A DNA stretch of 64,000 nt from Anaeramoeba flamelloides (taxonomy: Eukaryota; Metamonada; Anaeramoebidae): the NCBI GenBank assembly GCA_027625915.1, contig JANTQA010000047.1:4650001-4714000 (forward strand). Direction: 5' to 3'. The notes beneath the pieces are model-generated. The model was not told the DNA's origin, made no database searches, and saw nothing but the letters and a program-made list of their open reading frames with translations. Below, piece by piece: positions 20,936 through 33,800 of the stretch (the stretch's first letter is position 1; the number at the start of each line of letters is the position of its first letter). The translations under genes and the position numbers were made by a program.

Positions 20936-21652
20936 TGGGGCGTCCTTATGAAGAAAGGTCAGTAAAAAAAAAAGAAAAATAATGATGATTGTTAAGTTTA
21001 ACAAATGACGATCAGTTCAAACATTCTTAATCAACTGCGCTAACTTTAAAGATCACATACCTGTGAGTTTTGGTGATTGGATTACTTGAATTGTTACATT
21101 GTTTCTATAAATAATTACAATTCTTACATTGAAATTGTGATTTTTCGTTAATTTTTTTTTTGTGTGTGTTTTAACTTGTCTTGAAGTTCTCACCAACATT
21201 TTTGGGGGTGTTATTTGCTTTCTTTGATTTTTTGAACTTAATCCCCAAAAATAAAAGTTTATATTGGTATGACAATTTGTTTTTGTTTATACTGATAAAT
21301 TGCGATATATGTTTAGAAATTTTTACTTGATTTTCCTTTTTGAAATTTTTATGCTTAAGCTTTTAAAAAGGTATTTTATCAAGCCATGTGTTAAGAAATT
21401 CTGTATATTTAGTTGTTCTCCTAAATATTCTTTCTGGTGTACTGTTTGATAAGAAACAGTTCTAAGATTTATAAAAATGGAAACTGAACGAAAAAGTTTT
21501 TGAAATTTAATAGAATTTATCAGTGATGTTTCTCACAAAAAACACAATTATTAGTTTGATTATAAATTAGGCTGACGCTTTGTGGGAAAGGTTTGTAGAA
21601 TTTTTTATTCAAAGATCCTTTAGAAATGTAATTTGCCAAAAAAAAGTCAATA

Positions 21653-22128
21653 CAGTGATCAAAATAAAGCGTGCACAACGACTATAATCCGTGTTTCAAA
21701 ATATTATCCGTTCTTTTTTTTATTCTTGTACCAAGGCAACATACAATCTACTAACAAATAGTATACCTAAGTTCAAATCAATTTTGAAAGTAAAGGTCTG
21801 GTTATTTTCAGTAAAATTTAAATTATTCATGCAAATAGTTGAAAATTTTCCATAAAATTCTCAATTGTTTTGAATTGTTTTGTTTTTTTGATGAAATAAA
21901 ATTTTCAAAAATTTATTCTATTTTTTTAGAATAATTTTGCAATTTGATCCTTCATTTTTAGAATTTCTTTTTAAATAATAGAACTTTAAGAAACCAATAC
22001 CATGTTTTTTTATGGTTTATTATTGGTTTCTTTGATTGATTAATGTATTGGTCTTCTATAACAAAAAAACACGCTTTTTATTTTGAAACACGCATTATAT
22101 TTTTTTGCACTGATTATTTTGACTAAAG
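21653..22128. repeat. M3-family element
   Basis: Best-preserved M3 copy. TA precedes CAGTGATCAAAATAAAGCGT and a TA follows the right end. Near-terminal CGTGTTTCAAAATA on the left pairs with TATTTTGAAACACG on the right. About 476 bases with no ORF. Its CAGT start and TA flanks fit a Tc1/mariner-type non-autonomous element. Confidence 0.75.
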
Positions 22129-23692
22129 TATGGTTATTACTCTGTTAAAAATAATAACTAATCTCCCTAAAGTTGCAACAATTAGTACAGTCGTTCTTTT
22201 TAAAAAAAAAATTTACAAGTTTTAAGCCACTACAAAATGATCTCACTAATTTAGAAACTGCTGATTACCGTGAATTCCATACAATTCAAATAATTGTCAA
22301 GCTTTTATCAAATTTTAATCAAACTAGAAAATGATAAACAATAAAAAAAAAAATTTTTTTTTCCTCTGTTTTGATTTAAAAAATCAATTTTTAGAACGAT
22401 CTCAACTTGATCCACAAACCAAAAAAAAATAATAGAAAATTATCAACGATGTGTACCAGTTCTTAAAATTGTATTTCAGGAAAATTCTCTAAAAAAGTTG
22501 ATTTTTCGCAACCTACTTATTTATTTTTTGATACTTCAGACCGAACAATTTTAGGAGAAAAATTTTAAATTTTTTCCTTCTTAGATCTCACTGAATAAAA
22601 ATTTGTGAGGATTACCAACCACCCCAGTCCACTCTTTAAAACACATAATATCTTGAATTTCAAGTGCAAACATAGTCAAAATAGAGACTTTTTTTTTGCA
22701 AGTCTTCTACAAGCTTGCCAAGAAAGAGTTACCTGACCAAGTTCACTTATAAAAGAAAAAGGTAATCTGAAATTCATGAAAATACCCCTCAAAGTAATAA
22801 TTAAATATAAAAAAATCTTGGGAACCAATGAAAAGATCGTGACTATTGAATGAGAAAAGATTAACCGAGGTGAAAATTCTACCAAAATAAAAATAATAAA
22901 AACCAAAATCCTGAAAAAATCAAAATAACTTGTTATCCTTTTCGCTTCTTCAACTTTTTTGATTCTATCCAAATAACCCAAACTTTATGAAAACAATTAA
23001 GCTTTATTTAAAATACTTTAGATATTGTTTAAACTCTATTTAAACCACTTTAAAGATTCAAAAGAATATAAAGACCTGCGAATAATACTATTTCTTGAAA
23101 AATAAAATGTGTACAAAAATTTTCATACACCCTCAAAAAAAAATTTTAAAAAGATCCAAATCTTGAGATAAATTATTTAAGAATTGAAAAACATGCTCTT
23201 ACTTCGTTTTTTCCATTTTGGTTTGGGGCTTTCATGCTTTATTTTTTATATTTTTTTTTTCGGTTGTAAGTTTTATTTTGTAGAGTTGTTGGAAAATTTT
23301 GTTCTTTTTATTTTTCATTTAACCGTATTATGATATAATCAAAAGAACAATAATGGGGGTTCTTTTCAAAACATTCACTTTTGAAAAACAAGAAATTGTT
23401 TAGAAAAGGCTCGTAAAAAAAATTTGCTTTTTAAAAAGGAAAAAAAAAAAGTTGAAAAAACCAAGTCCTTTTTCAGGATGAAGTGAATGACAGAAGGGAA
23501 ACAAAAACCGTAATTATCATTATCAGAAAAATCATTTGGAATTATTTATTCTGTTTACAACAATAACCTATTTTTTTATTATTTTCTCATTCCCAATTCA
23601 GCACAAGCCATATTTTTGAGAATTCCAATCTACTACCGGGGCTCAAACACTTCACTAGATAATTTTATTACTGTTACGCGAAACTTTACTTT

Positions 23693-24523
23693 ATGAGTAA
23701 AAACAGCAAATCACAAAAAACACAAAATAAAATATCTGAAGAAGCGAAAATTGATCAAAGCGAAAACAATAACATTATACAACCCCATCGCAACAATGAC
23801 AATGGCAATGAGGGTTCTTTAAAAAAAAAAAATCAAAAAACAATCGAAAAAAGAGAAATAGTTCCCCAAAATTGCTTAAAAATCGAAAAAGAAAAGAACA
23901 AATTTCACAAAAAGAAAAAAAAAAGAAAGAACGAAAATGAAAAGGAAAAGAAAACGAAAAAGAAAAAGAAAATGAAAAAGGAAACGAAAAAGGAAACGAA
24001 AAAGGAAACGAAAAAGGAAAAGAAAAAGGAAATGATCAATCAAAATCAAAAAAGGAGGAAAGGGAATCGGAGTGATAGCGAGGTAGAGATAGAGATAGAG
24101 ATTGAGAACGAAAACAAGAAAGATGACAAGAACGAGTATGATGCAGAAAAAGTAAAAGTCAGGGATTTGAAAAGCTCAAAATATTGGGATCATTCAAACG
24201 AAAACAAAATCAAAACCATTACGTTTAGTATTAAACAGGACTCCCCTTCAATTTTTGCCCAAGCTTTTAACCCTAATGAAAGCCAAATTGAAGACAAAAT
24301 TCATTTAAATTCGAATCATGGCAAAAATGAATTATCAACCCCAACTTCATCTCCAATAAAATCAAATGGATCTTCCAACACTTCAGCGTCCTCTTCCTAT
24401 ACAAACACAACGTCTTCCCCATTCACGTCACCTTCAAAAGGAACAAACAATTCCAGTAATTCCATTAGCATTGAAAGTGATCAAAGCTCAAAAGAATCTG
24501 CTTCCTCAGATAAGGAAAATTGA
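23693..24523 (+). CDS. Lys-rich, Ser-rich disordered protein
   Basis: A 276-codon frame from ATG 23693 to TGA. No folded domain is recognised. The N-terminal part is Asn/Gln/Lys-rich. Residues about 75-125 are a Lys/Glu/Thr run built from imperfect GGAAACGAAAAA DNA repeats. The next stretch has acidic Glu-Ile repeats (VEIEIEIENENK). A short, more ordered segment (VRDLKSSKYWDHSNENKIKT, about 154-173) is followed by FSIKQDSPSIFAQAF, and the C-terminus is Ser/Thr/Asn-rich (SSPIKSNGSS...). The basic runs would suit nuclear or nucleolar localisation, but that is inference. Composition differs clearly from the spacers, which supports a real gene. It could also be one exon of a longer gene. Confidence 0.65.
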   Translation: MSKNSKSQKTQNKISEEAKIDQSENNNIIQPHRNNDNGNEGSLKKKNQKTIEKREIVPQNCLKIEKEKNKFHKKKKKRKNENEKEKKTKKKKKMKKETKKETKKETKKEKKKEMINQNQKRRKGNRSDSEVEIEIEIENENKKDDKNEYDAEKVKVRDLKSSKYWDHSNENKIKTITFSIKQDSPSIFAQAFNPNESQIEDKIHLNSNHGKNELSTPTSSPIKSNGSSNTSASSSYTNTTSSPFTSPSKGTNNSSNSISIESDQSSKESASSDKEN

Positions 24524-24710
24524 AAATGAACCCCTACAAACCCTTAAAAGTGCAAAAAAACGAATGGCTCCTTTTTTCTTTTTCCCTTTTCCTTTGTTCC
24601 ACATTAAAATCATTTGTATTAACTCGTAACAAAATTTACAAAGATCACCCGAAATACTTGAAAAATAAAACAAAACTTTTCGCAAAAGCCCATTTTTGTT
24701 ATTCCTCTTT

Positions 24711-24731
24711 CGAGAGAGAGAGAGAGAGAGA
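24711..24731. repeat. (GA)n microsatellite
   Basis: About ten GA dinucleotides in the 3' flank of the Lys-rich gene. Confidence 0.85.
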
Positions 24732-25422
24732 TAACACCAATGCAAACTTCGTGTCAATTTATTTCTTGATAAAATAAGGTAACGTTAGCTTATGGAACAA
24801 AAGTTTGATAAACTTGAAATCTCATTCATTTAATGAGATTGCTTTGTCATTTAAAAATTTAATGGCATGTTAAAAACACTAAAAAAAATAAAAGAAACAT
24901 TTTAAATTTTCTGTTGGTTTTATAATTCTTGTTTTTTTTTTGTTTGCAGTCTTCTCATTTTTCATTTTCACTAAAATTACAGAACAATCAAATGTAATCT
25001 TAAGTTTTTGAAAAATTGATAAATATTATTTTAAGGGGGTAGTATTTCTTAAAAATACTATTATTTTCCAATTAAAAAATGAAAAATTCTTTCGTTCAAA
25101 TTCTCCGAAATATTATTATATGAATAATTGGTTGAAAACCCCTAAAATATGTAACCAATCATTTAGAAATGATATTTTTAGACACTTAATGAAACTACCA
25201 GAGATAACTCAAAGACAAAATTTTTACTCTGTTAATTTGGGTGTAACAGTAACAATTAATATACATTTTGGAAATTGAAATAAAAATTTTCATAATTATT
25301 TAGATAATAACAGTAAAATGAAATCTTGTAAAGATCACATAAAAAATTTTTTTTGTGATTTGTGTTTTGGTTTCTGAAAAGGATGAGTAGACTTCATCTA
25401 AACAATTTATTATTTTGGTATA

Positions 25423-25661
25423 CTGGTATTTGAATAATAAATAGGAAAAAAAATTCACTTCATTTTCCAGTTCCTTTCTTTTTTAAATACTGTTTGCAAA
25501 GAAATAGGTTGTAATTTTTGTTTATAGCTCTATTTATTTGTTAAAGTACTTTTTTATAAGATTTATTGGGGGAACTAAGAATTCTCAAAAAAACCAAGAT
25601 TTAAATATTGAAAAGTACACAATCAGTGGAAAATTTATCCCATTTAAATTTCAAGTACCAG
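25423..25661. repeat. M1-family MITE copy
   Basis: TA-flanked with CTGGTATTTGAATAATAAAT on the left and TTTCAAGTACCAG on the right. An internal TTCACTTCATTTTCC block matches other copies. Longer than the 372 and 6164 copies because of a larger AT-rich centre. Confidence 0.7.
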
Positions 25662-26093
25662 TATTTTTTGAAATCCAAAATTCACATGTCTTCAATATAA
25701 AACCAAAAAAAGTAAACTATTATTTTTATTTACAATTAAGTTAATTCTTGATAATTGGAAAACAAGTTTTTTCGTTTTAGGTTGGAATTTATGATTTTGA
25801 AAGAAAATTTTTTTTTGCAATTATTTTTAAAAATTAATATTTCAATATAAATATAAGCCAATAAAACTAATTGAAGTATAGATGATTAAAAAAAATAAAA
25901 ATTGATAGAATCTTAACAAAATTTTAACTTGGAAATTTTTATCTATTAATCAAATTTTTTTTTTTTTTTTTAAAGTCGAAAAAGCTATTTTATAATTTTC
26001 AAAAAATGAAAAAAAATTCAAAACGATTTCGAATTTGACAATTTTTTTGATCTTATTGTTTTTTTATATTCATAAGAATTATTATTACAATTT

Positions 26094-26218
26094 AAATTAT
26101 TTATCTAATAAAAAATTTATTTTGAATTTTGAGGATAAAATTACTTAATTCCCAAATATCTTTAAGAAAATTTTATTTTGAAAAATTCAAAATAAATTTT
26201 TTATTAGATAAATAATTT
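26094..26218. repeat. Perfect 37-base inverted repeat
   Basis: Positions 26094-26130 and 26182-26218 are exact reverse complements, separated by 51 bases. The arms begin AAATTATTTATCTAATAAAA. Such perfect pairing in decaying AT-rich spacer suggests a recent foldback or a structural RNA. Confidence 0.8.
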
Positions 26219-26649
26219 ATAAGTGAAATTAGTAAATGATATTAAAAATTAAATAATTATAAAAAACCTTCTTACATAAATAGCAATTATTTTTCAATTG
26301 GTTAAATAAATCATTTTTTTCTGGCTAACCATAAGAATTATCTCAAAAAAGAAAAAAAAAATTTTATTGTATAAATATTCCAGAAAACAAAGACTCGGTG
26401 TTGTGTGATAATGGTCAAAATGGCAATAAACGGGGTAAAAAACTATTTATAATGTTTGAAATAAATAAAATTTCTAGTGTTCTTTTTGATAAAAAATGGA
26501 AAAAAAAAATCTTTCTTACTGAAAAAAATATACTGTTTTGGGTTGTTTAGTAGATTAGAATTTTTATGACACTTTTCATTTCCAAAAATATTAAATAAGA
26601 TTACCACCAATAAAATATATTATAATTTTGCCCCCTTATTGCTTTAGAG

Positions 26650-27060
26650 TACTGATCCAAGAAATATTATTTCAGCCTTGAAAAAACGGCTGTAATTATC
26701 GAAACAAAAAGGAATTTTGGGTAACCTCTTTCCTTTTAGTCATATTTTGTATTCGAAAAACAAACAATAATAGGGATATTAAGTGTAATGCTATCAAACC
26801 CTCATTTTTTTACTTATTATTCCAACGTAATCTTTAATATATTATTCAATAACATTTCTAACTTCAAATCAATTTTGAAGGTTAGCCGGATGCTGTTTTT
26901 GAGTAAAATTTTAAATTCAGAATCAAATTTTTTTAGCATTTTTTGTAATTTTCAAAATTTTTTGATATATTTTTATTTGTTTTATGTTTGATCTCTGAAT
27001 GTATTTCCCCTATTTTTTTCTATCTACTGTTTTAACATTTATTATTTTTGGTTACTTAAT
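26650..27060. repeat. Decayed M3-family element
   Basis: Retains the interior order of M3 (TTCCAACGTAAT, TTCAAATCAATTTTGAAGGT, AATTTTCAAAATTTTTTGAT). The termini are too diverged to place exactly. Confidence 0.4.
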
Positions 27061-27877
27061 TTTCAATATAAAGTATATTCATTCTAACTAATTTCAAAGA
27101 AAAGAAAAAATACCCCAAAAATAAGTGTTTTTTTTTCAAAAGTTGGGAATTTTGAAATAGGGGTATTCGAATCTTAATGGGTTTAATTGCTATCTTTTCT
27201 TATTAAATAAAATTATCATAACCTTTGAAAAAATAATTTATAAATGATTTCTATCTTAAATCCAATATGTAGTTTGGGATAACTTTTTTTTTTCATAATT
27301 TATTTTTTCCTGTAATGTTTTATATGTGTTTTTTTTTGATTTTTTGTTTCTCATTATTTTTTTATTTCTATAAAATTTACTTGAAGAGTTTATCAAAATA
27401 GTATTTCTTTTGTTTGAGCAATTTCAAATTTAAATATCTTTATTAATCAGTGAAATATCTGTAAAATAATTTTTTGAACACTTTGACTATTTATTTCCAT
27501 TCTATTTATCGAATAGATTTGCCAATTGTGTATATTTTTATAATATTTGTACTGAAAGAAAAAAGTCTAATTCTCAAAAATGAAATTAAATTTGGAAGAT
27601 TTTAAATTTTTTTTTTTAAAAATCAAAAAGGAACAAATATTCTGGAATTATTGTTTTATGACTTTTTTCCTTCCTTAAAATAAGTTTCAAGATGGAAAAA
27701 TAAGATAACTTTCCAATTTTTAAATCACCAATCACAAATAATCCTCATACTAAGGTTTTTATTTTTTTTTCTTTTAATCTTTTTTATCGAGATTGTTTTT
27801 AAATTATTTTATTTTCCTTTTTGATTAACACACAATCAACTAACAACCAAAACTATTCAAAAAAAGAATTTCTTCAA

Positions 27878-30800
27878 ATGGAATTAACACAAATTTTACT
27901 TGACACACAAAGCACAGATTCCAAAAAAAGAATTGAATCTGAAAAAAAAATTGAATTAGCAAGAGAAAACGACCACCCCCTATTGCTCGGTCTTCTTGCC
28001 GCAGAACTCAACGAGGAATCAAACCCACTCCAGTCCAGACAATTAGCTGGTTTAATATTAAAGAATACCTTAGTTTCCAAGGACGAAGAAAAAAAAAAAG
28101 AGTTAGCAAATTTATGGCTCAACTTTAATGAAAAACTGCGAAATGAGATCAAAGAGCTCTTAGTCTTGACGCTTGGCTCGCAACAAAAAATAGCAAGGAA
28201 CACCTCTGCGCAAGTGATCGGCGCCATTGCAGGTGTTGAGTTCCCATGTGGCGTATGGTCGACTGTCTTTGAAGACTTGATGCAAGTCTTGAAAATCCAA
28301 AAAAACAACGACAACACAAGAGAAGGCGTGTTTACATGCCTGGGGTATGTCTGTAATGAACTTGAAAATTATAGTTTTGAAATTTCCAATTTGAGTGAAA
28401 TCTTACTCACAATTGTTGACGGGATGTCTGAAGAAGAAACCAACCTTCAAATCAAATATACTGCCACCAATGCGCTCTTTAATTCCTTAAGATTTGCTCA
28501 CCAAATATTTGAAAATGCAAATGATGCAAAATTCCTTTTAGATACCCTTGTGTCAACATCAAATGTCCCAGATGAAAAGATTTGTCAAAAAGTCATGGAG
28601 TGTTTTGTTAGAATTGCTGATTTGTATTATTTTTCAATTGGTAATCAAATCGATCAAATTTATACTGTTTGAATTATTTTTTTTCTTTTTTTATTTTTGT
28701 TTTTGTTTTGCCTTTTGTTTTTATTTTGATTTTTGAATCATTTTTTCTTTTTGACATTTCAGAAAGGTCATTTTTTGGAAATCCTTTATTATTTTTGAAA
28801 TGGTGTTTGAACCAGTTTCAATTGAACCTTTTTTAGAAATAAAATTAATACACAAGTATTATTTAAAACTCAACGGATAGATCAAAAAAAAATTACAAAA
28901 GTGTTCATAACCTTTACTCTCATCACAGGAAATATTTTTGTTCTCACCAATGATAATTTAATAAATTGTGAAGTTCCCTAAACTTTTAATTAAATGAAAG
29001 CAAATTTATTCGGTCTTATTGGAAAAGGTATTAATTCAAAAAATTTTTAACGAATATAAAAATTTAAAAATTAAAGATTCTTTTACATTTTTGTAAGGTA
29101 CATTCAGGTTTTTTTTCTTCTCATTTTCAATCAAAATTTGGATTGAAAAGCCAAATCTTAATAAACAGACAACATTAAAAACAACTCTCTGGGTTGAACA
29201 ATTCTGAAATATCAGAAAACTAAATTAAGATCCAAATACTTCTAATGACTTTGTCTCCCCATATTTTAGAAGCTCTTTAAATTGTAAGTCTCGAATTGAG
29301 TCACTTCAAAATTTTCTCTTTAACATGATTAGATGAGTTGCATCTAACCCTTAACAAGAAAACAATTCTGAAATATAAGACATTTCTTCTTTTTTTTTGA
29401 AATATCATCAATAATACAGCAATCACAAAAGCTCTGTTCAAAACCAAAAAACACCTTTCTCATAGTAATCAAACCCATTCTTTTTTTTTTCTTGTTCCAA
29501 CGCAACATCTAATTCACGACTCAAATAGTATATCTGCACCCAAATTCAATTTTGAAGGTACACCTATTGTTGATATTTTTGAACACTTTTAAATTACGAA
29601 TTGAAATTTGTTGTAAATTTTTCGATATTTTCTTAGTTTTTTTGGAAATTTTTTGGTTTGGTGACAAAAATTATTCTAAAAATTTAACTCTATTTTTCAG
29701 AGATAAATTTTCCAATTGGATCCTTGATTTATAGAATTTCTTTTTTAATAATAGAACTTTAATAAACCAATATCATATTTACTTATGATTTATTGTCGTT
29801 TTCTTTGGCCAATTAATGTCTCGGCTTTCTATCAAAAAAGAAATACTGCTTTTTATTTGAAGCATGGATTAAACAAGTCTGGGTATGTTATTACAACAAC
29901 AGTGGTTGGCTAAATTTTTTCACAAAAGTTGAAGAAATTAAGGAAAAGAAAAAAATTATTACTTAGAACAAAGAAAGAAAAAAGAGTAGGATTTATTGGT
30001 AAGGGTTAAGTGCCCAAAAGCTCTTAATCTATTAAAGAGGGAGTTTTGAAGTAGCTAAATTTGTGACTCCTAATCCAAAGAAAGAAAAAAGAATAAAATT
30101 TTAGTATTTGAGAGTTTACCATCTCGTATTTTTACAATTTATTATACTTTAGACTTGTTTTATTTTATTATAAGTTCAAAAAAAGAGTTTTTTTTTTTTG
30201 ATTCTGCTACAAATTAATTTTCGATAATTGTAAATTCCTTTTTTTTTTTTTTACTTTTTTGACAAAATGAGAAAAATTGAAAATGAAATGTCTTTTTTTT
30301 TTAGACACAATCCAATTAACTTCCAAATCTAAAACCAGGAAAATTTTAAAAACATAGGAAACTCTATTTCTCTGATCAATTGAAAATATTAATAAAAATT
30401 ATTTGCTTTTTACATTATTTTTTCATCAAGATTTTCTATGACCCAATTTTAATTGCAAGTATAATAATATTTTATAACATTATTATTTAATAATTCAGCT
30501 GTATCTCATTTAAAACATTTGTATATGTATAAATATATATAATCAAAAAACACGAAACACACATATTAAATCCAATCTAAAATTTTAAAACAGAACTTTT
30601 CAATAATAAAAGAGATGGAAACCAAACCAAAAAGAATTAAATATTAAATATTGATAAAATTAAATATAGTTGTGTGGATTACCCGTGTTGGTAACTTTAA
30701 CTCTCAACATAAATTTAACCCATTACTAAAATTTAACCATTTTTTTTTTTTCAGGCAGGGTGTTTGAAGAAAGGAAGTGCATGAACATACCTGATTCATT

Positions 30801-33800
30801 TTTATATTTACTTTTGAAGTTAGATCTTGAATTGATAATAAACCTTCAAAAATATTAAATGGTTTTGTTCTAAAATTTTCATAATAACGAGCAAATTTTG
30901 TAAAACGAAACTATTATTTTGTGAACGACAAATAATGATCTTTTTCTCATTTTTTTATAAAAAAATACAAATTCAATCTTTTAAAAATTTCATTTTTTTT
31001 TATATTTGCTTAAAGAGCATCGTGCATCGCTTAAATGTTGTTATGAACCAATTTACATATTTTTTTTTTGGTCTCTTTAATGATCATTTGTTCCGATCAT
31101 GAATTAAATTTGTGTTACAAGTTATAGTTAAAACCACGAATTATTTACAAAGCTAACAATTAATGTATAATTCAATAAGAACTTTAATCTACAAATTGAA
31201 TAAAGAATCCACTGTTTTTATTTATTTGTTCTATTTGGAAACATATGTTTTGGCATCTTCGTCCACCAACCAAACATTTATTTAATCTGAGAAATTCATA
31301 AAAAAAAAATGGTTATATTTCCATTTTCATAAATTTTTGAACTCGGATTTGAAAAAAATGAAGAAATATTTTTTTTTGGTTTGGTAAATAAATTCAATTC
31401 CACTGTTGATTGCACCACATGTTTAAAAATTGAAAATATTTTTTTAAAGATTGCTTTGTCTAAAATCGAAAAAAAAAAAAATTTCTTATTCACTTTGACA
31501 TAAACTCCAATTCAAAAGTTTTAGCACACACTTAAATTCAATTTTTGAAAAAAAAAATCTTATTTAATCAATTCTAGAAGAAATACAAAATAAGAACCGT
31601 TCACTAATTGAAATGTTAACAATTGCTAATAAATAGAATACCCACAAAACAAATAATAAATAATTATCAATACTAATAAATTATCGGTGTGTTAAAAATT
31701 TTGGAGATGGGCAAAACAAAAAAATACATTGGTACATCTGTTTAAATTCTATTAGGAATTATTGATTGATCAAATCGTTAGATACCATTGACTAATTTTA
31801 TTTTAGTTCTTGTATTTTGAACAACTCCATTTTAACATAATACCAATCGTTAAAAACAATATTTCGATTGAACGAAACAAGTTAGGTAATTCAAAAAATG
31901 AAATGAAAACAAAAAACTAAAAAAGAATGAAAAAATGATTTTCATATTTGACAAAAATCACAATTATTTCCAATTTGAATGGAATTGTATTATTCTTATT
32001 GTTTGAATTGTTATAACTGTACGGAAAATTTTGATTTTTAGCTTAGTTTAATAAATATGTGGTTTGTTTATCAAATAGGTTAAAACTATTAAAATATGTA
32101 AATTAAACTATTTTCCAGTTAAAGTGTACCAATTTTAATGAATGAATTACATATTTTTTTAAAGGGTTTGAATAGATATTAGAAGAAAAAAAATTAAATT
32201 TTGTAAATTTTCAAAATTGAAATTATTTTTTCAACATTTTTTGCTTTTATTTTTTTTCTTTTTTTCAATTTTTATTGATACACAATTATTTTTTTTATTT
32301 CAAGATCTATATTAACCAAGAAAAAACATATTATATTTTAAGGTTATTGAAACAGTCAAAACCATCCCAGGAAAATCATAGTGATTTCTATTGTAATTTT
32401 CTTTGATCTTCAATTGAAGATCAAAATGAACCTTGTTGTTTTTTTCAATGTTTCACTTAGAATTTTTGGTTTTTTCGAATTTTTAAGAAAATATATTGAT
32501 TAATTTATTTTATTTCGGACGAATATCAATAATTCTCTGATGTGTATCATTGCACTTCTTTCTTATTTGTTTTTTAAAGGTCAATTATAAAAAATTATTG
32601 GTATTTGTAAAAAAATTTGGGTTCGTTTAACAGAAAAAGTTTTTTTTACTAATGTACAAAAAAATAAGAAATTAACATCTTATATTATTTTTCCTATCGC
32701 TTTTTCCGAGACAATATCAATATCAATAAAAATAATTAACTCTTGTGACATTTCTTTCTTTTTATTCCTTTTACCCCTTTTTATTGAATAAACGTTTCTA
32801 GTTTTTCCAAATTTTAATCGATAACAATTGTTTTTTAAATTTTAACCAAATTATTTTGTAATGAAGTGTATAGAATAACCATTTATGTGTAATGAAATTA
32901 TTTTTACTTTTATTTTTTTAGGATCTAAAAAATTAAATTGTTTAAAAATTGATTAGTCATAGAAAATATAAAAAAAAATGATTTTTCCAAAATAATTTTA
33001 TATTTCTATTCCAAACAAAAAATAAACGTCAATGGCAGAATTAATAATTTAAAGATGTTAACACAATTTTGAAAAGTATTATAGATGACTCAAAATAAAA
33101 GTTTTAATGATGAAGTGAAATTATATAATTGTTTATTGACCCGCTTAGAAAATCAAATTTATAGCATTTTTCTTTATTTTAATTCAAAAATTTTAAAAAA
33201 CTTTCACAAAAAAAAACTTTGAAAAGCTTTTAAAAATTGCAAGTTTTATTATTTTTCCCCTCTCTTTTTATTTTGATAAATTATCTTTAATGACACCCTT
33301 CTCTCAATAAATAAAATAAATAAAAATTGCAAGTTTTCACCTTTTCAATTGAAGTGAACCAGATTTTATATAGTATGAAAAAAAAAAAAAACTTTGGCAT
33401 GAAAATAAGTCCTGAAAGGATTATTAATTATTAATATTAGTCAAATTGTTGTTTAATTGCAAAATTTTAAAATCAAATGCTATTTAAAACTAACCAAATT
33501 TTTTTATGAACTCAGTAGTTTTCCTACCTAAAGTTCATTCAAGTGGGGCGTCTAAAGAATACCCATTTAATTGCTCGATAATTGTAAGTAGATCTACCTA
33601 TTTTGAGAAAAACAATAGAGTTTTATTGAGGTTTACCTATAAATTTGAACAATCATGTTTTTTTATTCTTATTTTTTGATTGATTGAATATTGTTTTGAA
33701 CAAGTGTAATTTAATTAATCATCACTCTAATAAGTGATAAGTTATAATTTTTAAAAGTTTTATTCTTAAAAAAAAGAAATTATTACTCAATTACAATTTA

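Larger units (their letters stand above)
19727..23692. other. Gene-free spacer
   Basis: After an AATAAA and a TA-rich tract (about 19764-19798), it holds dispersed repeats D3 (19850-20330) and D4 (20455-20625), an M8 relic (20620-20935), an M3 element (21653-22128) and a GC-richer patch (22620-22990) with no convincing gene. The remainder is AT-rich without visible features. Confidence 0.55.
24524..27877. other. Gene-free spacer
   Basis: Contains a GA microsatellite (24711-24731), an M1 element (25423-25661), a perfect inverted repeat (26094-26218) and a decayed M3 copy (about 26650-27060). The region just upstream of importin beta is T-rich, with no clear promoter motif. Confidence 0.55.

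Noticed and set aside
20960-21075. C/D-box snoRNA near the ATGATGA motif
   Set aside because: No matching D box at the right distance and no terminal stem.
22676-22981. Minus-strand 101-codon frame with a partly hydrophobic product
   Set aside because: It starts with TTG, has no recognisable family and lies in a patch where the other strand looks equally coding-like. Support is insufficient for a gene.
27821-28672. Reading the importin N-terminal half as a complete short gene
   Set aside because: The frame ends two codons past a GTTTGA donor, and the rest of importin beta, with an in-frame conserved junction, lies at 34166. The TGA is in the intron.
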